NCBI GenBank assembly: GCA_045592745.1
Contig: JAZNVH010000011.1
Span: 1-64,000 of the forward strand
Reading direction: 5' to 3'
Origin: Aphodoplasma sp045592745
Lineage (GTDB): Bacteria; Bacillota; Clostridia; UBA1381; UMGS1253
DNA: 64,000 bases
A program made the translations under genes and the position numbers. Below, one piece after another: positions 17,060 to 26,686 of the stretch. Every line of letters starts with the position of its first letter. Position 1 is the stretch's first letter. The notes below the pieces were generated by a model, which had not been told where the DNA came from, searched no databases, and saw nothing but the letters and a program-made list of their open reading frames with translations.

Positions 17060-18043
17060 TTATTCGACAGTTAGTACTACTTTTCCCACGTTCTGACCTT
17101 TGTAAAGAATATCCTGAGCAGCTTCTGCCTCGGTGATAGGGAGTGTTTTATATATTGTTGGCTTTACCTCGCCTGACTCAATTTTTGGAAAAACATTTTT
17201 TACAAGCTCGGAAAGAATGAACGCTTTCATTTCGGGAGTTCTTGAGCGGAGCGTACTTCCAATTATACGAACATTTCGTACATATATATTTTTAAGGTCG
17301 ATCTGTGTTTTTGTGCCCGCAAGAGCTGCAATCATAATCCAGCGTGCTCCGTGAGTCAGATAATGAATACACTGCCCCATAATTTCGCCGCCAAGACAGT
17401 CGATTGCAACATCTACGCCATGTCCGTTTTCAAGCTCATTCTTAAGCACGTCTGCAATATTTTCTTTTGTTGTGTTAACAACAACATCAGCATTAAGGTG
17501 CTTTATAGATTCTTTAAGTTCGTCGGAAAGCACTGTTGTAATTACTCTTGCACCAAATGCTTTAGCCATAGGAATAATTACGCTTGCAAGACCACTTGCG
17601 CCTGCATTCATAAGAAGTGTGTTTCCTTCTTTAAGACCGCCTTCAATAAAGAGATTGAGATATGCGGTTGCAAATGCTTCGGGAATTGCTGCCGCCTCTA
17701 CCATTGAACAATTCTGGGGAACTGGCATAAGCATATCATATTTTACGTTAACATACTCTGCATAACCGCCTCCGCCTAAAAGTGCACACACCTTATCTCC
17801 GACTTTCCACGAAGATTTTTTTGCAGCATCTTCGCCAACCTTTATAATCGTACCCGCAATTTCAAGTCCCATCCAGTCTGGACATCCGGGCGGAGGCGGA
17901 TAATCGCCTTCTCTTTGCATAAGATCTGCACGGTTAAGTGCTGCTGCCTCAATTTTGACAAGACAGTCCTCGCTGCCCATAACAGGATCAGCAACGTCAT
18001 CCCATCTTAAACTTTTGTCATCGTTTACAAGAATAGCTTTCAT
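17060..18043 (-). CDS. Zinc-free MDR family oxidoreductase (quinone reductase-like)
   Basis: A 327-residue medium-chain dehydrogenase/reductase of the quinone oxidoreductase (TP53I3-like) branch, which uses NADPH to reduce quinones or other activated carbonyls. AALNRADLMQREGDYPPP and the nucleotide-binding region NAGASGLASVIIPMAKAFG are typical. The catalytic zinc ligands of alcohol dehydrogenases are absent. It is the last gene of a three-gene minus-strand cluster, 34 bases after an SDR gene. The real substrate is unknown; the cluster suggests a step in degradation of a small carbon source. Confidence 0.85.
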   Translation of the reverse strand: MKAILVNDDKSLRWDDVADPVMGSEDCLVKIEAAALNRADLMQREGDYPPPPGCPDWMGLEIAGTIIKVGEDAAKKSSWKVGDKVCALLGGGGYAEYVNVKYDMLMPVPQNCSMVEAAAIPEAFATAYLNLFIEGGLKEGNTLLMNAGASGLASVIIPMAKAFGARVITTVLSDELKESIKHLNADVVVNTTKENIADVLKNELENGHGVDVAIDCLGGEIMGQCIHYLTHGARWIMIAALAGTKTQIDLKNIYVRNVRIIGSTLRSRTPEMKAFILSELVKNVFPKIESGEVKPTIYKTLPITEAEAAQDILYKGQNVGKVVLTVE

Positions 18044-18077
18044 TTTATCTATCTCCTTTTATCATAATTTTTGTTTT

Positions 18078-18824
18078 TTACTGCACCTTTCGGCATCCGT
18101 CAACTTGAATGTTTTGACCGACTATGTAGCTTGCCTCGTCGCTTGCAAGAAAGCATATGAGATTGGCGTTTTCTCTGTGCGAGCCGCTTCTTTTGATGTA
18201 TGCAGCCTGTGCGCCAAAGCCTTCGTATGAGCCAGTGTCAATGCTGTCTTTTGACGAGTTTACAGAGCCGGGCGATATACAGTTTACCGTTACGCCTTTA
18301 TCAATAACCTCTTTGGCAAGTGCCTTTGACATTGAAATAATAGCACCCTTGGTTGCTGAATAATGTACCATGCGGGGATTTCCATATACGCCGGCTACTG
18401 ATGCAACATTAATTATTTTTCCATATGAACGCTCAAGCATTTGCGGAAGTAGCGCGCGGGTAAAATACAACGTTCCCATAACATTTACATCAAAATATCT
18501 TTTCCAAAGCTCGACGGGTGTATCTAAAAAGTCGCTCATATCACGAAAAACGCCTGCATTGTTGACCAAAATATCGATTTTTCCGAATTTTTGCAGTGCG
18601 GCATTTGCGACCTCGTTTACATTTTCTTCGTTGCTGATATCACAAATGTACGAAACTACGTCAGCCCCGATTTTTTCAACCTCTTTTTTGGTGCACTCGA
18701 GTTTTTCTTTGTCAATATCAACAATTACGACGCTTGCACCTTTTTCCGCAAAAGTAATGGCCGTTGCCTTGCCAATACCGGATGCGGCGCCTGTTATTAA
18801 AGCAGTTTTTCCTTTAAACATCAT
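18078..18824 (-). CDS. Short-chain dehydrogenase/reductase
   Basis: A classical SDR of 248 residues. It has the nucleotide motif TGAASGIG, the Asp after the second strand (VIVDIDK) that favours NAD, the NNAG motif, the catalytic Ser in NVASVAG and the YSATKG motif with active-site Tyr and Lys. The C-terminus VGQNIQVDGCR matches the usual IDGG region. The ATG at 18824 follows AAGGAG by six bases; a second ATG comes directly after it. It sits between a dehydroquinase-like gene and an MDR oxidoreductase gene in one cluster, so it may act on the product of the former (inference). Confidence 0.88.
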   Translation of the reverse strand: MMFKGKTALITGAASGIGKATAITFAEKGASVVIVDIDKEKLECTKKEVEKIGADVVSYICDISNEENVNEVANAALQKFGKIDILVNNAGVFRDMSDFLDTPVELWKRYFDVNVMGTLYFTRALLPQMLERSYGKIINVASVAGVYGNPRMVHYSATKGAIISMSKALAKEVIDKGVTVNCISPGSVNSSKDSIDTGSYEGFGAQAAYIKRSGSHRENANLICFLASDEASYIVGQNIQVDGCRKVQ

Positions 18825-18849
18825 AAATTTCTCCTTTATATTAAAGTTA

Positions 18850-19608
18850 TTAAAAGCCCATATTATCCCGCATATCTTTAGCAATTCTCAAAAGCGGCTG
18901 GGTTGGCGTAGAGCCTGCATAATGCTCATATACACAAAGGAACATGCAACAGCCAAGTTTTGCACCGAGTCTTCGGTGAATTGAGCATTCGCCACCTGAT
19001 AAAAACAAAAATGGTGCACCGAGCTCTTTTTTCAAAAGCTGTGTTATCTTTAAATTTTCAAGCTGCTCGTCCATGTTTTCAGCGCCCGTTACGATTTTTA
19101 TTATATCTGCACCTCTGCGCTTTTGCTCAAGAGCAATTTCCAAAACCCTTTCGGCGGGGGTATATTTAAGAACATGAGATGACATTAAAACCTCTGCTCC
19201 GTTTTCGTGAAGTTTATCTATATATTTAATTTGTTTTTCGATTGCGTCGGCGTTATCGGTAAGCTCTTCAGAGTGTTTGCAGAAAATATCTCCCATAACG
19301 TCACAGAGCGTAGCTCCGTTTTTTGAAAAATAAAGCATCTCCTCGGCCAAAACATCATCGCTTTTGTGTGTGTTTGAGCCGTGTCTGTAATTTGTAACAT
19401 ATACGGGTTTGTCGTTAAATTCGGCAAAAATCCTTTTGTAAGTATCCTCGTTTTTGTATTCGTCTTTTAAAGATTCAAATTGAATTCCAAAAGCTTCTGC
19501 TCCGTTTGCAAGACCGTTTCTTATTGCACCTACCGTCAAATCGGGAGTGGCATATTGTAGCATTGCCGTAAGCAGTGGCTTTTCGTGATTTAAAAAACTT
19601 TTTTTCAT
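18850..19608 (-). CDS. Type I 3-dehydroquinate dehydratase-like protein
   Basis: A 252-residue TIM-barrel protein related to type I dehydroquinases (AroD). The Schiff-base Lys is at 171 (ADIIKIV) and the catalytic His at 145 (SSHVLKYTP), matching the known His/Lys pair and spacing; an Arg in SIHRRLGAKLG fits the third ligand. The substrate-binding EWR motif of true AroD near residue 46 is replaced by IQFES, and the substrate-binding loop near the C-terminus is changed, so the substrate may differ from 3-dehydroquinate. It is the first gene after the shared divergent promoter region with the AraC regulator, followed by SDR and oxidoreductase genes. Confidence 0.72.
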   Translation of the reverse strand: MKKSFLNHEKPLLTAMLQYATPDLTVGAIRNGLANGAEAFGIQFESLKDEYKNEDTYKRIFAEFNDKPVYVTNYRHGSNTHKSDDVLAEEMLYFSKNGATLCDVMGDIFCKHSEELTDNADAIEKQIKYIDKLHENGAEVLMSSHVLKYTPAERVLEIALEQKRRGADIIKIVTGAENMDEQLENLKITQLLKKELGAPFLFLSGGECSIHRRLGAKLGCCMFLCVYEHYAGSTPTQPLLRIAKDMRDNMGF

Positions 19609-19755
19609 CTAATAATCACCTCACCATTTATTATACATATTCAAAAAGTAATACTCAATAACGTAAATGGTCTATATTTGATGTTTTTGGGTTATATTTT
19701 AGTATATATTGATATTTTTTATCCTTTGTGGTATGCTGTTAACAGGTGATGAAAG

Positions 19756-20511
19756 ATGAATCTTGATAAAATTATTATTACAGATGTTTTGCATGTTGTT
19801 TGCGCCCATTCTCTCAAAGGACGTATTCACAAAATGGATAACCGTCCCTGCTATGGTTTGTCTTTTACAGATGGCGAGGGAATAATCACATATAAGCACA
19901 AAGGAAAATCGTTTGTATCGGATAAAAACCATGCAGTTATACTGCCCAAAGGACAAAGCTATAGTATACATAGACAAGAGTCGGGCGAATTTACAATTAT
20001 AAACTTTGAATGTGAGCGATTTTATACCGATACGGTTATGGTGCTGCCCATAACAGATATAGAGCCTGCCATGAAAGAGTTTGAGTATATGAAAAGGCTT
20101 TCTGCCTATAGTGAAAACAGGCTTATGCTTATAAGCAGTCTTTATAAAATGCTATATCATCTTACAAACCATAACAGTTTTATGTACGCTCCTTTTGCGC
20201 CGGCGCTAAGCTACATAGAAAAAAATTACGCAGATGTTATTACAAATAAAATGCTAGCAAAAGAGTGTTCTTTCAGCGAGGAATATTTTAGAAAGCAATT
20301 TAAAAAAATCTATGGGATATCGCCAAAACAATATCTTATAGACAGAAGGATAAATGCTGCAAAACAACTTCTTGCGGAAGGGATATTAAAGGTACAGGAG
20401 ATTTCACAAAGGTGTGGTTTTTCAAACCAGTATCATTTTTGCAGGCTGTTTAAAGAAAAAACAGGACTGTCACCAACCGAATATATGAAGGCAAACAAAA
20501 TATGTTATTAA
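19756..20511 (+). CDS. AraC family transcriptional regulator
   Basis: A 251-residue regulator with an N-terminal cupin-like sensing domain (about 1-140) and a C-terminal pair of helix-turn-helices (about 150-250). The second shows VQEISQRCGFSNQYHFCRLFKEKTG, the AraC signature. It is divergent from the dehydroquinase-like, SDR and oxidoreductase genes, with 147 bases between, and most likely controls them in response to a small ligand. A GGTGATG ribosome site precedes the ATG. Confidence 0.88.
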   Translation: MNLDKIIITDVLHVVCAHSLKGRIHKMDNRPCYGLSFTDGEGIITYKHKGKSFVSDKNHAVILPKGQSYSIHRQESGEFTIINFECERFYTDTVMVLPITDIEPAMKEFEYMKRLSAYSENRLMLISSLYKMLYHLTNHNSFMYAPFAPALSYIEKNYADVITNKMLAKECSFSEEYFRKQFKKIYGISPKQYLIDRRINAAKQLLAEGILKVQEISQRCGFSNQYHFCRLFKEKTGLSPTEYMKANKICY

Positions 20512-20518
20512 AACTGTA

Positions 20519-20554
20519 AAAAGCACAGAGGACTTGAATTTTCTCTGTGCTTTT
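20519..20554. terminator. Bidirectional terminator between the AraC gene and spoIVA
   Basis: AAAAGCACAGAG pairs with CTCTGTGCTTTT over a 12-base loop, with A and T runs at the outer edges serving both strands. Confidence 0.88.
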
Positions 20555-20558
20555 AGAT

Positions 20559-22037
20559 TTATAAGATTATACAGATAAGTCCGCCCGAGCCTTCATTTAT
20601 AATTCTTGAAAGCGTTTCCTGAAGCTTCATTTGTGCTTCGTCGGGCATACGCACAAGCTTGTTGTGAAGGCCTTCGTTTACAAGCTCGTGGAGCGATTTG
20701 CCAAAGATGTTTGAATTCCATATTTTTTTCGGGTCAGAGTCGAATTCGCTCAGAAGGTATGATAAAAGCTCTTCTGACTGTTTTTCCGAACCTACAATTG
20801 GCGATACCTCTGTTTCAATATCGGCACGTATCATATGTATACTTGGTGCAGATGCTTTCAGTTTCACGCCAAAGCGGCTACCTTGCCTTACTATTTGCGG
20901 CTCTTCTAAGGTAAGCTCATCTATTGAAGGCGAAACAATTCCATAGCCTTTTTGCCAAACCTCTTGCAGAGCATACGAAACCTTGTCATATTTTTTCTTT
21001 ACATCAGAAAGCTCACAAATCAATTTTAAAAGCGCTCCTTCATCAGCTATCTGGAGCCCTGACAGCTCGCCGAGAATGTTATAAAATAACTCGTCCGGAG
21101 TATAAAAGTCAATAATTACACTTCCGTCGCCAAGATTTACCATATCTATTTTGGCTGATTTTACAAAATCGTGCTCGCAAAGAGCTTCGGCAACTTTTTT
21201 TGCATCCCTTATTGTGTGGGCGTTTTCGGTTGCACTTAAAACTGCATCGTATACATTTTGCTTGAGAATGTGTGCTGTATCAAGTCCGTCAATCCAACGA
21301 GGAGTATTGATGTTGATTTCGCAAAGAGGAAATTCAAATAAAACATTCTCTATTATCTCATGGATATCCTTTGCAGACAGCTCGCTGCAGTTAACTGCCA
21401 TAACACATACGCCATATTTTTTTGAAAGCTCATCTTTAAGCGCTTGTGCTTTGTCCGACTGCGGATTGGTGGAGTTTATAAGCACAACAAAGGGTTTTCC
21501 GATTTGTTTAAGCTCGTTTATAACGCGCGATTCAGGCTCTATATAGTCTTCTCTGTCAATATCGGTTATACTTCCGTCCGTGGTTATGACAAGCCCTATT
21601 GTAGAATGGTCGCAAATCACTTTTTTTGTTCCGAGTTCTGCCGCTTCATTAAAAGGTATCTGGTGGTCAAACCATGGTGTTTGTACCATTCTTGGTTCGC
21701 CGTCTTCCATATATCCCATAGCCGAGTCAACAATATATCCAACGCAGTCTATCATGCGAACATGCATGTGAACATTATCTCCAAGCTCAATATCCACAGC
21801 CTCATTTGGTATAAATTTTGGCTCGGTTGTCATTATGGTGCGTCCGCCTGCGCTTTGCGGAAGCTCGTCGCGTGCACGCGCGGCTTTGTATTCAGAGTCT
21901 ATATTCGGAATTACAAGCGAGTCCATAAACCTTTTTATAAACGTAGATTTTCCGGTTCTTACAGGCCCCACAACCCCAATGTAAATATCGCCGTCGGTTC
22001 TTGTGGCAATATCTTTGTAAATTTCTGATCCGGTCAT
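20559..22037 (-). CDS. spoIVA: Stage IV sporulation protein A
   Basis: SpoIVA is the ATP-hydrolysing cytoskeletal protein that forms the base of the spore coat around the forespore in the mother cell. The protein is 492 residues, the usual length. Walker A is GPVRTGKST and is followed by the characteristic segment RTIMTTEPKFIPNEAV and the G-domain-like IDCVGYIVDSAMGY. The C-terminus GGLICIIL matches the hydrophobic tail needed for localisation. The ribosome site GAGGGGG precedes the ATG. It stands alone between the AraC gene and the polysaccharide locus. No clear sigma-E promoter could be assigned by eye. Confidence 0.96.
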   Translation of the reverse strand: MTGSEIYKDIATRTDGDIYIGVVGPVRTGKSTFIKRFMDSLVIPNIDSEYKAARARDELPQSAGGRTIMTTEPKFIPNEAVDIELGDNVHMHVRMIDCVGYIVDSAMGYMEDGEPRMVQTPWFDHQIPFNEAAELGTKKVICDHSTIGLVITTDGSITDIDREDYIEPESRVINELKQIGKPFVVLINSTNPQSDKAQALKDELSKKYGVCVMAVNCSELSAKDIHEIIENVLFEFPLCEININTPRWIDGLDTAHILKQNVYDAVLSATENAHTIRDAKKVAEALCEHDFVKSAKIDMVNLGDGSVIIDFYTPDELFYNILGELSGLQIADEGALLKLICELSDVKKKYDKVSYALQEVWQKGYGIVSPSIDELTLEEPQIVRQGSRFGVKLKASAPSIHMIRADIETEVSPIVGSEKQSEELLSYLLSEFDSDPKKIWNSNIFGKSLHELVNEGLHNKLVRMPDEAQMKLQETLSRIINEGSGGLICIIL

Positions 22038-22404
22038 TTATTATCCCCCTCAAAATAATTTTATTTATGTTAAAGATGTTACTACATTATACGAAGGCAT
22101 GTTTACTTTTATTCCGTCATGACAAATATTGTTGAGTTTTTTGTCGGCGTGGCCGTAAAAAAGTACGTGTTACTATTAAATTGCACACATTAGCTATACC
22201 TAAATTGGTTATTATTAACACTTAAAAATACAAAAATGAAAAATATTTACAATGGAAAAATAAAACAACCTGAAATAAGTTGACTTTTATGCTATATTAT
22301 AATAAGATATAAATAATAATGGGTTTTTTGTACCCTTGTTATAAAAAACGTTTAAATATGGTGATTTGATTTGTAATTTTTGAAAAATTTATCATGGAGG
22401 GATA
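22038..22404. other. Divergent intergenic region of 367 bases
   Basis: An AT-rich gap between spoIVA (minus) and the polysaccharide locus (plus). It holds the plus-strand promoter at 22280-22308 and must also hold the spoIVA promoter. A short GGG-TTTTTTGTA-CCC hairpin is near 22321. No gene was found. Confidence 0.6.
22280..22308 (+). promoter_or_regulatory. Likely sigma-A promoter of the polysaccharide locus
   Basis: TTGACT (22280-22285), a 17-base spacer and TAAGAT (22303-22308), about 100 bases before the first glycosyltransferase gene. The next 18 kb are in one direction with short gaps or overlaps, so this may drive all of them. Confidence 0.6.
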
Positions 22405-22407
22405 GTG

Positions 22408-23466
22408 ATGAAACCGCTTATTACGATTATTGTTCCTGTTTATAATACTGAGAAATATTTAGAAGAGTGTCTTAACAGTATTTTTAATCAGACACTTAAA
22501 GATATTGAGGTAATATGTGTAAATGACGAAAGTCCAGATAATTCCCGCGAGATATTGCAAAGATTTTATGAAAAACATGATAATATGAGAATAATAGACC
22601 AGAAAAACAGTGGCGTTTCGATTGCGAGAAATAATGCGTTAAAACTAGCAAAAGCTCCATATATAATGTTTGTAGACAGCGATGATACAATTGGTACAAG
22701 GATATGTGAAACGGCGTATAAAAAAATGCAGGAGCATAATGCCGATGTGGTAATGTATTCCCATTCGCTTGTATACAATAATGCTATTCATCCTAGACAA
22801 GAACTTGGTGAACAGGAAAAGATATTTGAAGAGCAAGAGTGTCACAGTATTTTATACAGACGATTTTTTGGGCTTTCAAGCAAGGAAATGGATATTATTG
22901 AACGACAGGATGCCCTAAGCCCGATATGGTCTAAGCTTTACAAAAAAAGCATTATTGAAGAAAACAATATAGAGTTTTATGATATCAGAAAAATTGGCAG
23001 CTTTGAGGACGGACTTTTTAATCTTCAGTATTTTGGCTTTTGTAAAAAAGCAGTTTATCTTCCTGATTGTTTGTATTTTTACAGACGGGACAATCAAAAC
23101 TCGGTTACTACTAAATACAGAGAAAATCTGCCTAAGCAATGGGACACGCTTTTTGAGTTAATAGGAGAAGAAATTGATAAAAACAACCTTGGCGATATGT
23201 TTCAAGAGGCTTTAAGCAACAGAATAGCGATATCATCAATCGGACTCGGACTAAACGCGATAGCAAAAAAATGCAATGTTTTTGCTCATATATCAATGCT
23301 TCATAACATTATTTCTAAAAAAGAATACCAAGAGTCAATAAAAAAAATGCGTTATAAGAATATGCCTATTCATTGGAAACTTTTCTTCATATGTTGCAGA
23401 TACAAGCTTTCGCTGTTTGTGGTTTTGCTTTTGTATGCGATGAATTATTTGAGAAGAATACGATAA
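22408..23466 (+). CDS. Family 2 glycosyltransferase
   Basis: A 352-residue GT-A enzyme that moves a sugar from a nucleotide donor to a lipid-linked acceptor. The N-terminus ITIIVPVYNTEKYLEECLNS, the VNDESPDNS nucleotide site and the FVDSDD metal-binding DxD are typical. The C-terminal third is hydrophobic and basic and probably lies along the membrane. The ATG at 22408 follows GGAGGG; a GTG just upstream is less likely. It is the first gene of the polysaccharide locus. Donor and acceptor are unknown. Confidence 0.9.
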   Translation: MKPLITIIVPVYNTEKYLEECLNSIFNQTLKDIEVICVNDESPDNSREILQRFYEKHDNMRIIDQKNSGVSIARNNALKLAKAPYIMFVDSDDTIGTRICETAYKKMQEHNADVVMYSHSLVYNNAIHPRQELGEQEKIFEEQECHSILYRRFFGLSSKEMDIIERQDALSPIWSKLYKKSIIEENNIEFYDIRKIGSFEDGLFNLQYFGFCKKAVYLPDCLYFYRRDNQNSVTTKYRENLPKQWDTLFELIGEEIDKNNLGDMFQEALSNRIAISSIGLGLNAIAKKCNVFAHISMLHNIISKKEYQESIKKMRYKNMPIHWKLFFICCRYKLSLFVVLLLYAMNYLRRIR

Positions 23467-23489
23467 AAAACAGAAGGGACTATGCTATA

Positions 23490-24452
23490 ATGGAAAATAT
23501 TTTGGTTTCAATAGTAATACCTGTTTACAATGGGGCAAATTATCTTGGTGAAGCGATTGACAGTGCGCTTGCCCAGACATATAAAAATATTGAGATAATA
23601 GTAGTAAATGACGGCTCAACAGATGATGGTGCAACCGAAAAGGTGGCACTTTCGTATGGCGATAAAATTCGTTATTTTCACAAGGAAAACGGCGGTGTGT
23701 CATCGGCGCTTAATCTGGGTATCCGTGAAATGAAGGGAGAATATCTTTCGTGGCTTTCGCATGATGACTTATATACTCCCGATAAAGTAGAAACGCAAAT
23801 TAAGGATGTTCAGAAGTTAAAGGCTGACAACCCTGAAGAATATAAGCGCACAATGTTTTACTGTGGTGGTGGCTTTATAAATTCTAAAGGTGAGCACATA
23901 GAAAGAAAAACAAGGACCCTTCCAGATGGTTTTTATAAAGGCAATGATATGCTTTTGAAATTTTTTAAGGGTTATGGCATAGGTGGATGTGGGCTTCTTA
24001 TACCGCGCGTTATGTTTGATGAAGTAGGGTATTTTAATGAGGATATGCGTTATATGCAGGATGTGTTTATGTGGGAGAAAGCATTTATCGCAGGATATAG
24101 CATATTTATAAACAACAAGGTTATGTCCATAACCCGCATCCATAATATGCAGACATCAACAACGGGTAAAGCGTATGGTTTAAAAGACCGCGAAACTGTT
24201 GGTAAGTATCTTGCAGAGCATCTTAGAGGCATAAAATCTTCGGATGGCCAAAGCGTACTTACGCAGTATATGTTTTTATGCATGCGAAATAATTCCACAA
24301 ACATAGGGAAGATGATATATAAAGATCTTGTTTTGCACAAAGATATCACATTAGCAGAAAAGATAAAAACATATTTGATATATGCATATGGTTTTATGCG
24401 TAAGCGGTTGAGCAGCCTATACTATAAAGTAAGATTTGGCACAAAGAGGTGA
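23490..24452 (+). CDS. Family 2 glycosyltransferase
   Basis: A 320-residue GT-A enzyme: VSIVIPVYNGANYLGEAIDS at the N-terminus, VNDGSTDDG, and a WLSHDD metal-binding motif in place of the usual DSDD. The start at 23490 follows a GAAGGGA site; the frame is open further upstream but there overlaps the preceding gene. It lies 23 bases after the first glycosyltransferase and six bases before a pyruvyltransferase-family gene. It ends with TGA. Confidence 0.9.
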   Translation: MENILVSIVIPVYNGANYLGEAIDSALAQTYKNIEIIVVNDGSTDDGATEKVALSYGDKIRYFHKENGGVSSALNLGIREMKGEYLSWLSHDDLYTPDKVETQIKDVQKLKADNPEEYKRTMFYCGGGFINSKGEHIERKTRTLPDGFYKGNDMLLKFFKGYGIGGCGLLIPRVMFDEVGYFNEDMRYMQDVFMWEKAFIAGYSIFINNKVMSITRIHNMQTSTTGKAYGLKDRETVGKYLAEHLRGIKSSDGQSVLTQYMFLCMRNNSTNIGKMIYKDLVLHKDITLAEKIKTYLIYAYGFMRKRLSSLYYKVRFGTKR

Positions 24453-24458
24453 TTTTTT

Positions 24459-25562
24459 GTGAAAAAAATAGGGATACTCACTATTCATCATAACCAGAAT
24501 TACGGAGCGGTTTTGCAGGCGTATGCTTTGCAGAAAAAACTTGAAACACTTGGTTATGATAGCGAGCTTATCAATTTTATTCCGACGAGCAGTGCACGTT
24601 CTATGCGCTTGTTTTCTACATCGCTTATAGAGAACATACGCACGGTATTGTTTTTGAAAAAACGTATAATACGCCGCCAACGGTTTGTAGATTTTTTAAA
24701 AAAAAAGCACAAGTTGTCCAAAGAACCAATATATGATTATAATAACTTAAAAGAAGATGCTTTTGACTATGATGTTTATATAACCGGTAGCGATCAGACT
24801 TTTAATTTACTTTTGCGTGGAATGGAGCAGGAGCGAAAAATGTACTTCCTTCCGTTTGTAAAGGAGCACAAAAAAATATCGTATGCACCGAGTATGGGAG
24901 AAAGAATAGCTGCGCTCGACGAGCAAAAGATACTTTGGATAAAAAATGCGCTAAGCTCGTATGATTCCCTTCTTGTAAGAGAAAAGGCGGCAGCGGATTT
25001 TATAGCAGGTCTAAATATCACGCCAAAGGCTCCCGAGGTGGTTTTAGATCCCACGCTGCTTCTTGACAGAAGTGATTATGATAAAATAGAAAAAAGAACA
25101 AAATACGAAAAAGGAAAATATATATTATTTTACAGCGTGTTGTCTGATTCGTGGGTTGTAAAAAAGGTGCAGAAAATTGCAAAGCAGCTTAATATGAAGG
25201 TTGTTACGCCTCATTGCATGAATCAGTTTGAGCTGTCTGCGGGATTTGTACGTGCAGAGGAGTGTGGACCCGAAGAGTTTATTTCTCTGGTAAAAAATGC
25301 GGCATTTGTATGTACGTCGTCCTTTCATGGAACGGTGTTTTCGCTCATTTATAATAAGCCGTTTGTGTCTTTTTTAATAGGAGAAGGAAACCGAATAGGC
25401 AGCTTGCTTGATACCGTAAATATGAGAAGCAGAGCAGTGCGTCAAAATGACGATGTTGATGCCTTAAAGCTTTTGGATATAGATTATACCGAGGCAAACA
25501 AACTGCTTGAAGATGCAAGAGAGCGTTCAAAAAATTTGCTTATAGAAGCAATAGGAGATTAA
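24459..25562 (+). CDS. Polysaccharide pyruvyltransferase family protein
   Basis: A 367-residue protein of the CsaB/WcaK/ExoV family (PF04230), many members of which add a pyruvate ketal from phosphoenolpyruvate to a sugar of a surface polymer. The N-terminal NYGAVLQAYALQ and the C-terminal SSFHGTVFSLIYNKPF with the conserved His are present. It begins with GTG and has AGGTGAT upstream. Two further members of this family occur in the locus. Some homologues may not transfer pyruvate, so the exact reaction is open. Confidence 0.82.
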   Translation: MKKIGILTIHHNQNYGAVLQAYALQKKLETLGYDSELINFIPTSSARSMRLFSTSLIENIRTVLFLKKRIIRRQRFVDFLKKKHKLSKEPIYDYNNLKEDAFDYDVYITGSDQTFNLLLRGMEQERKMYFLPFVKEHKKISYAPSMGERIAALDEQKILWIKNALSSYDSLLVREKAAADFIAGLNITPKAPEVVLDPTLLLDRSDYDKIEKRTKYEKGKYILFYSVLSDSWVVKKVQKIAKQLNMKVVTPHCMNQFELSAGFVRAEECGPEEFISLVKNAAFVCTSSFHGTVFSLIYNKPFVSFLIGEGNRIGSLLDTVNMRSRAVRQNDDVDALKLLDIDYTEANKLLEDARERSKNLLIEAIGD

Positions 25563-25564
25563 TA

Positions 25565-26686
25565 ATGAAAAAAGTAGCGATAATAACATTTCATGCGGCA
25601 CATAATTATGGTTCTATGCTTCAGGCGTATGCTTTGCAGACGACAGTTGAAGGATTGGGTTGTGAATGTGACGTTATTAATTTCAGAACAGACAGACAAA
25701 AAGACTTATATACTGTGTTTACCAAGAGAAAAGGGATAAAGTATCTGTTAAAAAATGCATCGCATTTACTATATTACAAATTATTAAAAGGCAAATATGA
25801 CAAATTCGAAAGTTTTTTGGATAAACACATTAAACTGACAGATGCGCAGTATCAGTCATTAGAAGGGCTTGAGAGTGCTGATTTTGACTATGATTACTAT
25901 ATCTCGGGCAGCGACCAGATATGGAATCCTGTTCCCGCTGATTTTGACTGGGCATATTATCTGCCGTTTGTAAAAAATGCAAAACGCATAGCGTATGCGC
26001 CAAGCTTTGGACCATTCTCGAGTGTAGGTGATGAGAAAACAAAAGAGCAGCTTTCTAAGTATTTGCGCGATTATGATTATATAAGCGTGCGAGAGAAAGG
26101 CTCGAAAAAAAATGTTAAAGAGCTGATAAACAAAGATGTACAAGTTGTTTTAGACCCGACATTATTATTGGAAAAAGAAAAATATGATGATCTGGTATGC
26201 AAAGAAACGCTTGTCAATGGAGAATTTATATTTTTATATACTTTGTTTGCTACGCCGGAAATTATTCAGGTCGCGAAATATTTTTCGAAACAGTTAAAGC
26301 TTCCGATAGTTGTATCAAATTTTTCAAATCAATATGATTGCATCAATCCTTTTACGAAATGTTTTTCAAGCGGACCAAAAGAAATGCTGTGGTTTATAAA
26401 AAATGCCAAGCTTGTGTTGGCATCATCATTTCACGGCACGGTGTTTTCTATTATATATAATAAACCATTTTATGCTATAGGCGGAAATAGGGATGCAAGA
26501 ATATCTACACTGCTTGATATTACGGAGCTTAGCGAGAGAAGTGTTGACAAAAACAATATGCAAAGAAAAACAAACAATGTTTTTGACATAAACTTTCATG
26601 AAGCAATGCAAAAGCTTGACAAGGAAAGACAAAAAAGCATGGATTATTTACGAAAGGCGCTTGATATAGATGGAGATTTGCGTTAA
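25565..26686 (+). CDS. Polysaccharide pyruvyltransferase family protein
   Basis: A 373-residue paralogue of the preceding gene, two bases downstream of it. It shows NYGSMLQAYALQ, SGSDQIWNP, VLDPTLLL and SSFHGTVFSIIYNKPF. The spacing and the 17-nt overlap with the following iron-sulfur protein gene suggest translational coupling and joint function. The two neighbouring copies are clearly diverged and not a recent duplication. Confidence 0.82.
   Translation: MKKVAIITFHAAHNYGSMLQAYALQTTVEGLGCECDVINFRTDRQKDLYTVFTKRKGIKYLLKNASHLLYYKLLKGKYDKFESFLDKHIKLTDAQYQSLEGLESADFDYDYYISGSDQIWNPVPADFDWAYYLPFVKNAKRIAYAPSFGPFSSVGDEKTKEQLSKYLRDYDYISVREKGSKKNVKELINKDVQVVLDPTLLLEKEKYDDLVCKETLVNGEFIFLYTLFATPEIIQVAKYFSKQLKLPIVVSNFSNQYDCINPFTKCFSSGPKEMLWFIKNAKLVLASSFHGTVFSIIYNKPFYAIGGNRDARISTLLDITELSERSVDKNNMQRKTNNVFDINFHEAMQKLDKERQKSMDYLRKALDIDGDLR

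Noticed and set aside
21444..22028. A 194-codon plus-strand frame opposite spoIVA
   Set aside because: It is antisense to well-conserved spoIVA codons, with odd composition and no ribosome site.
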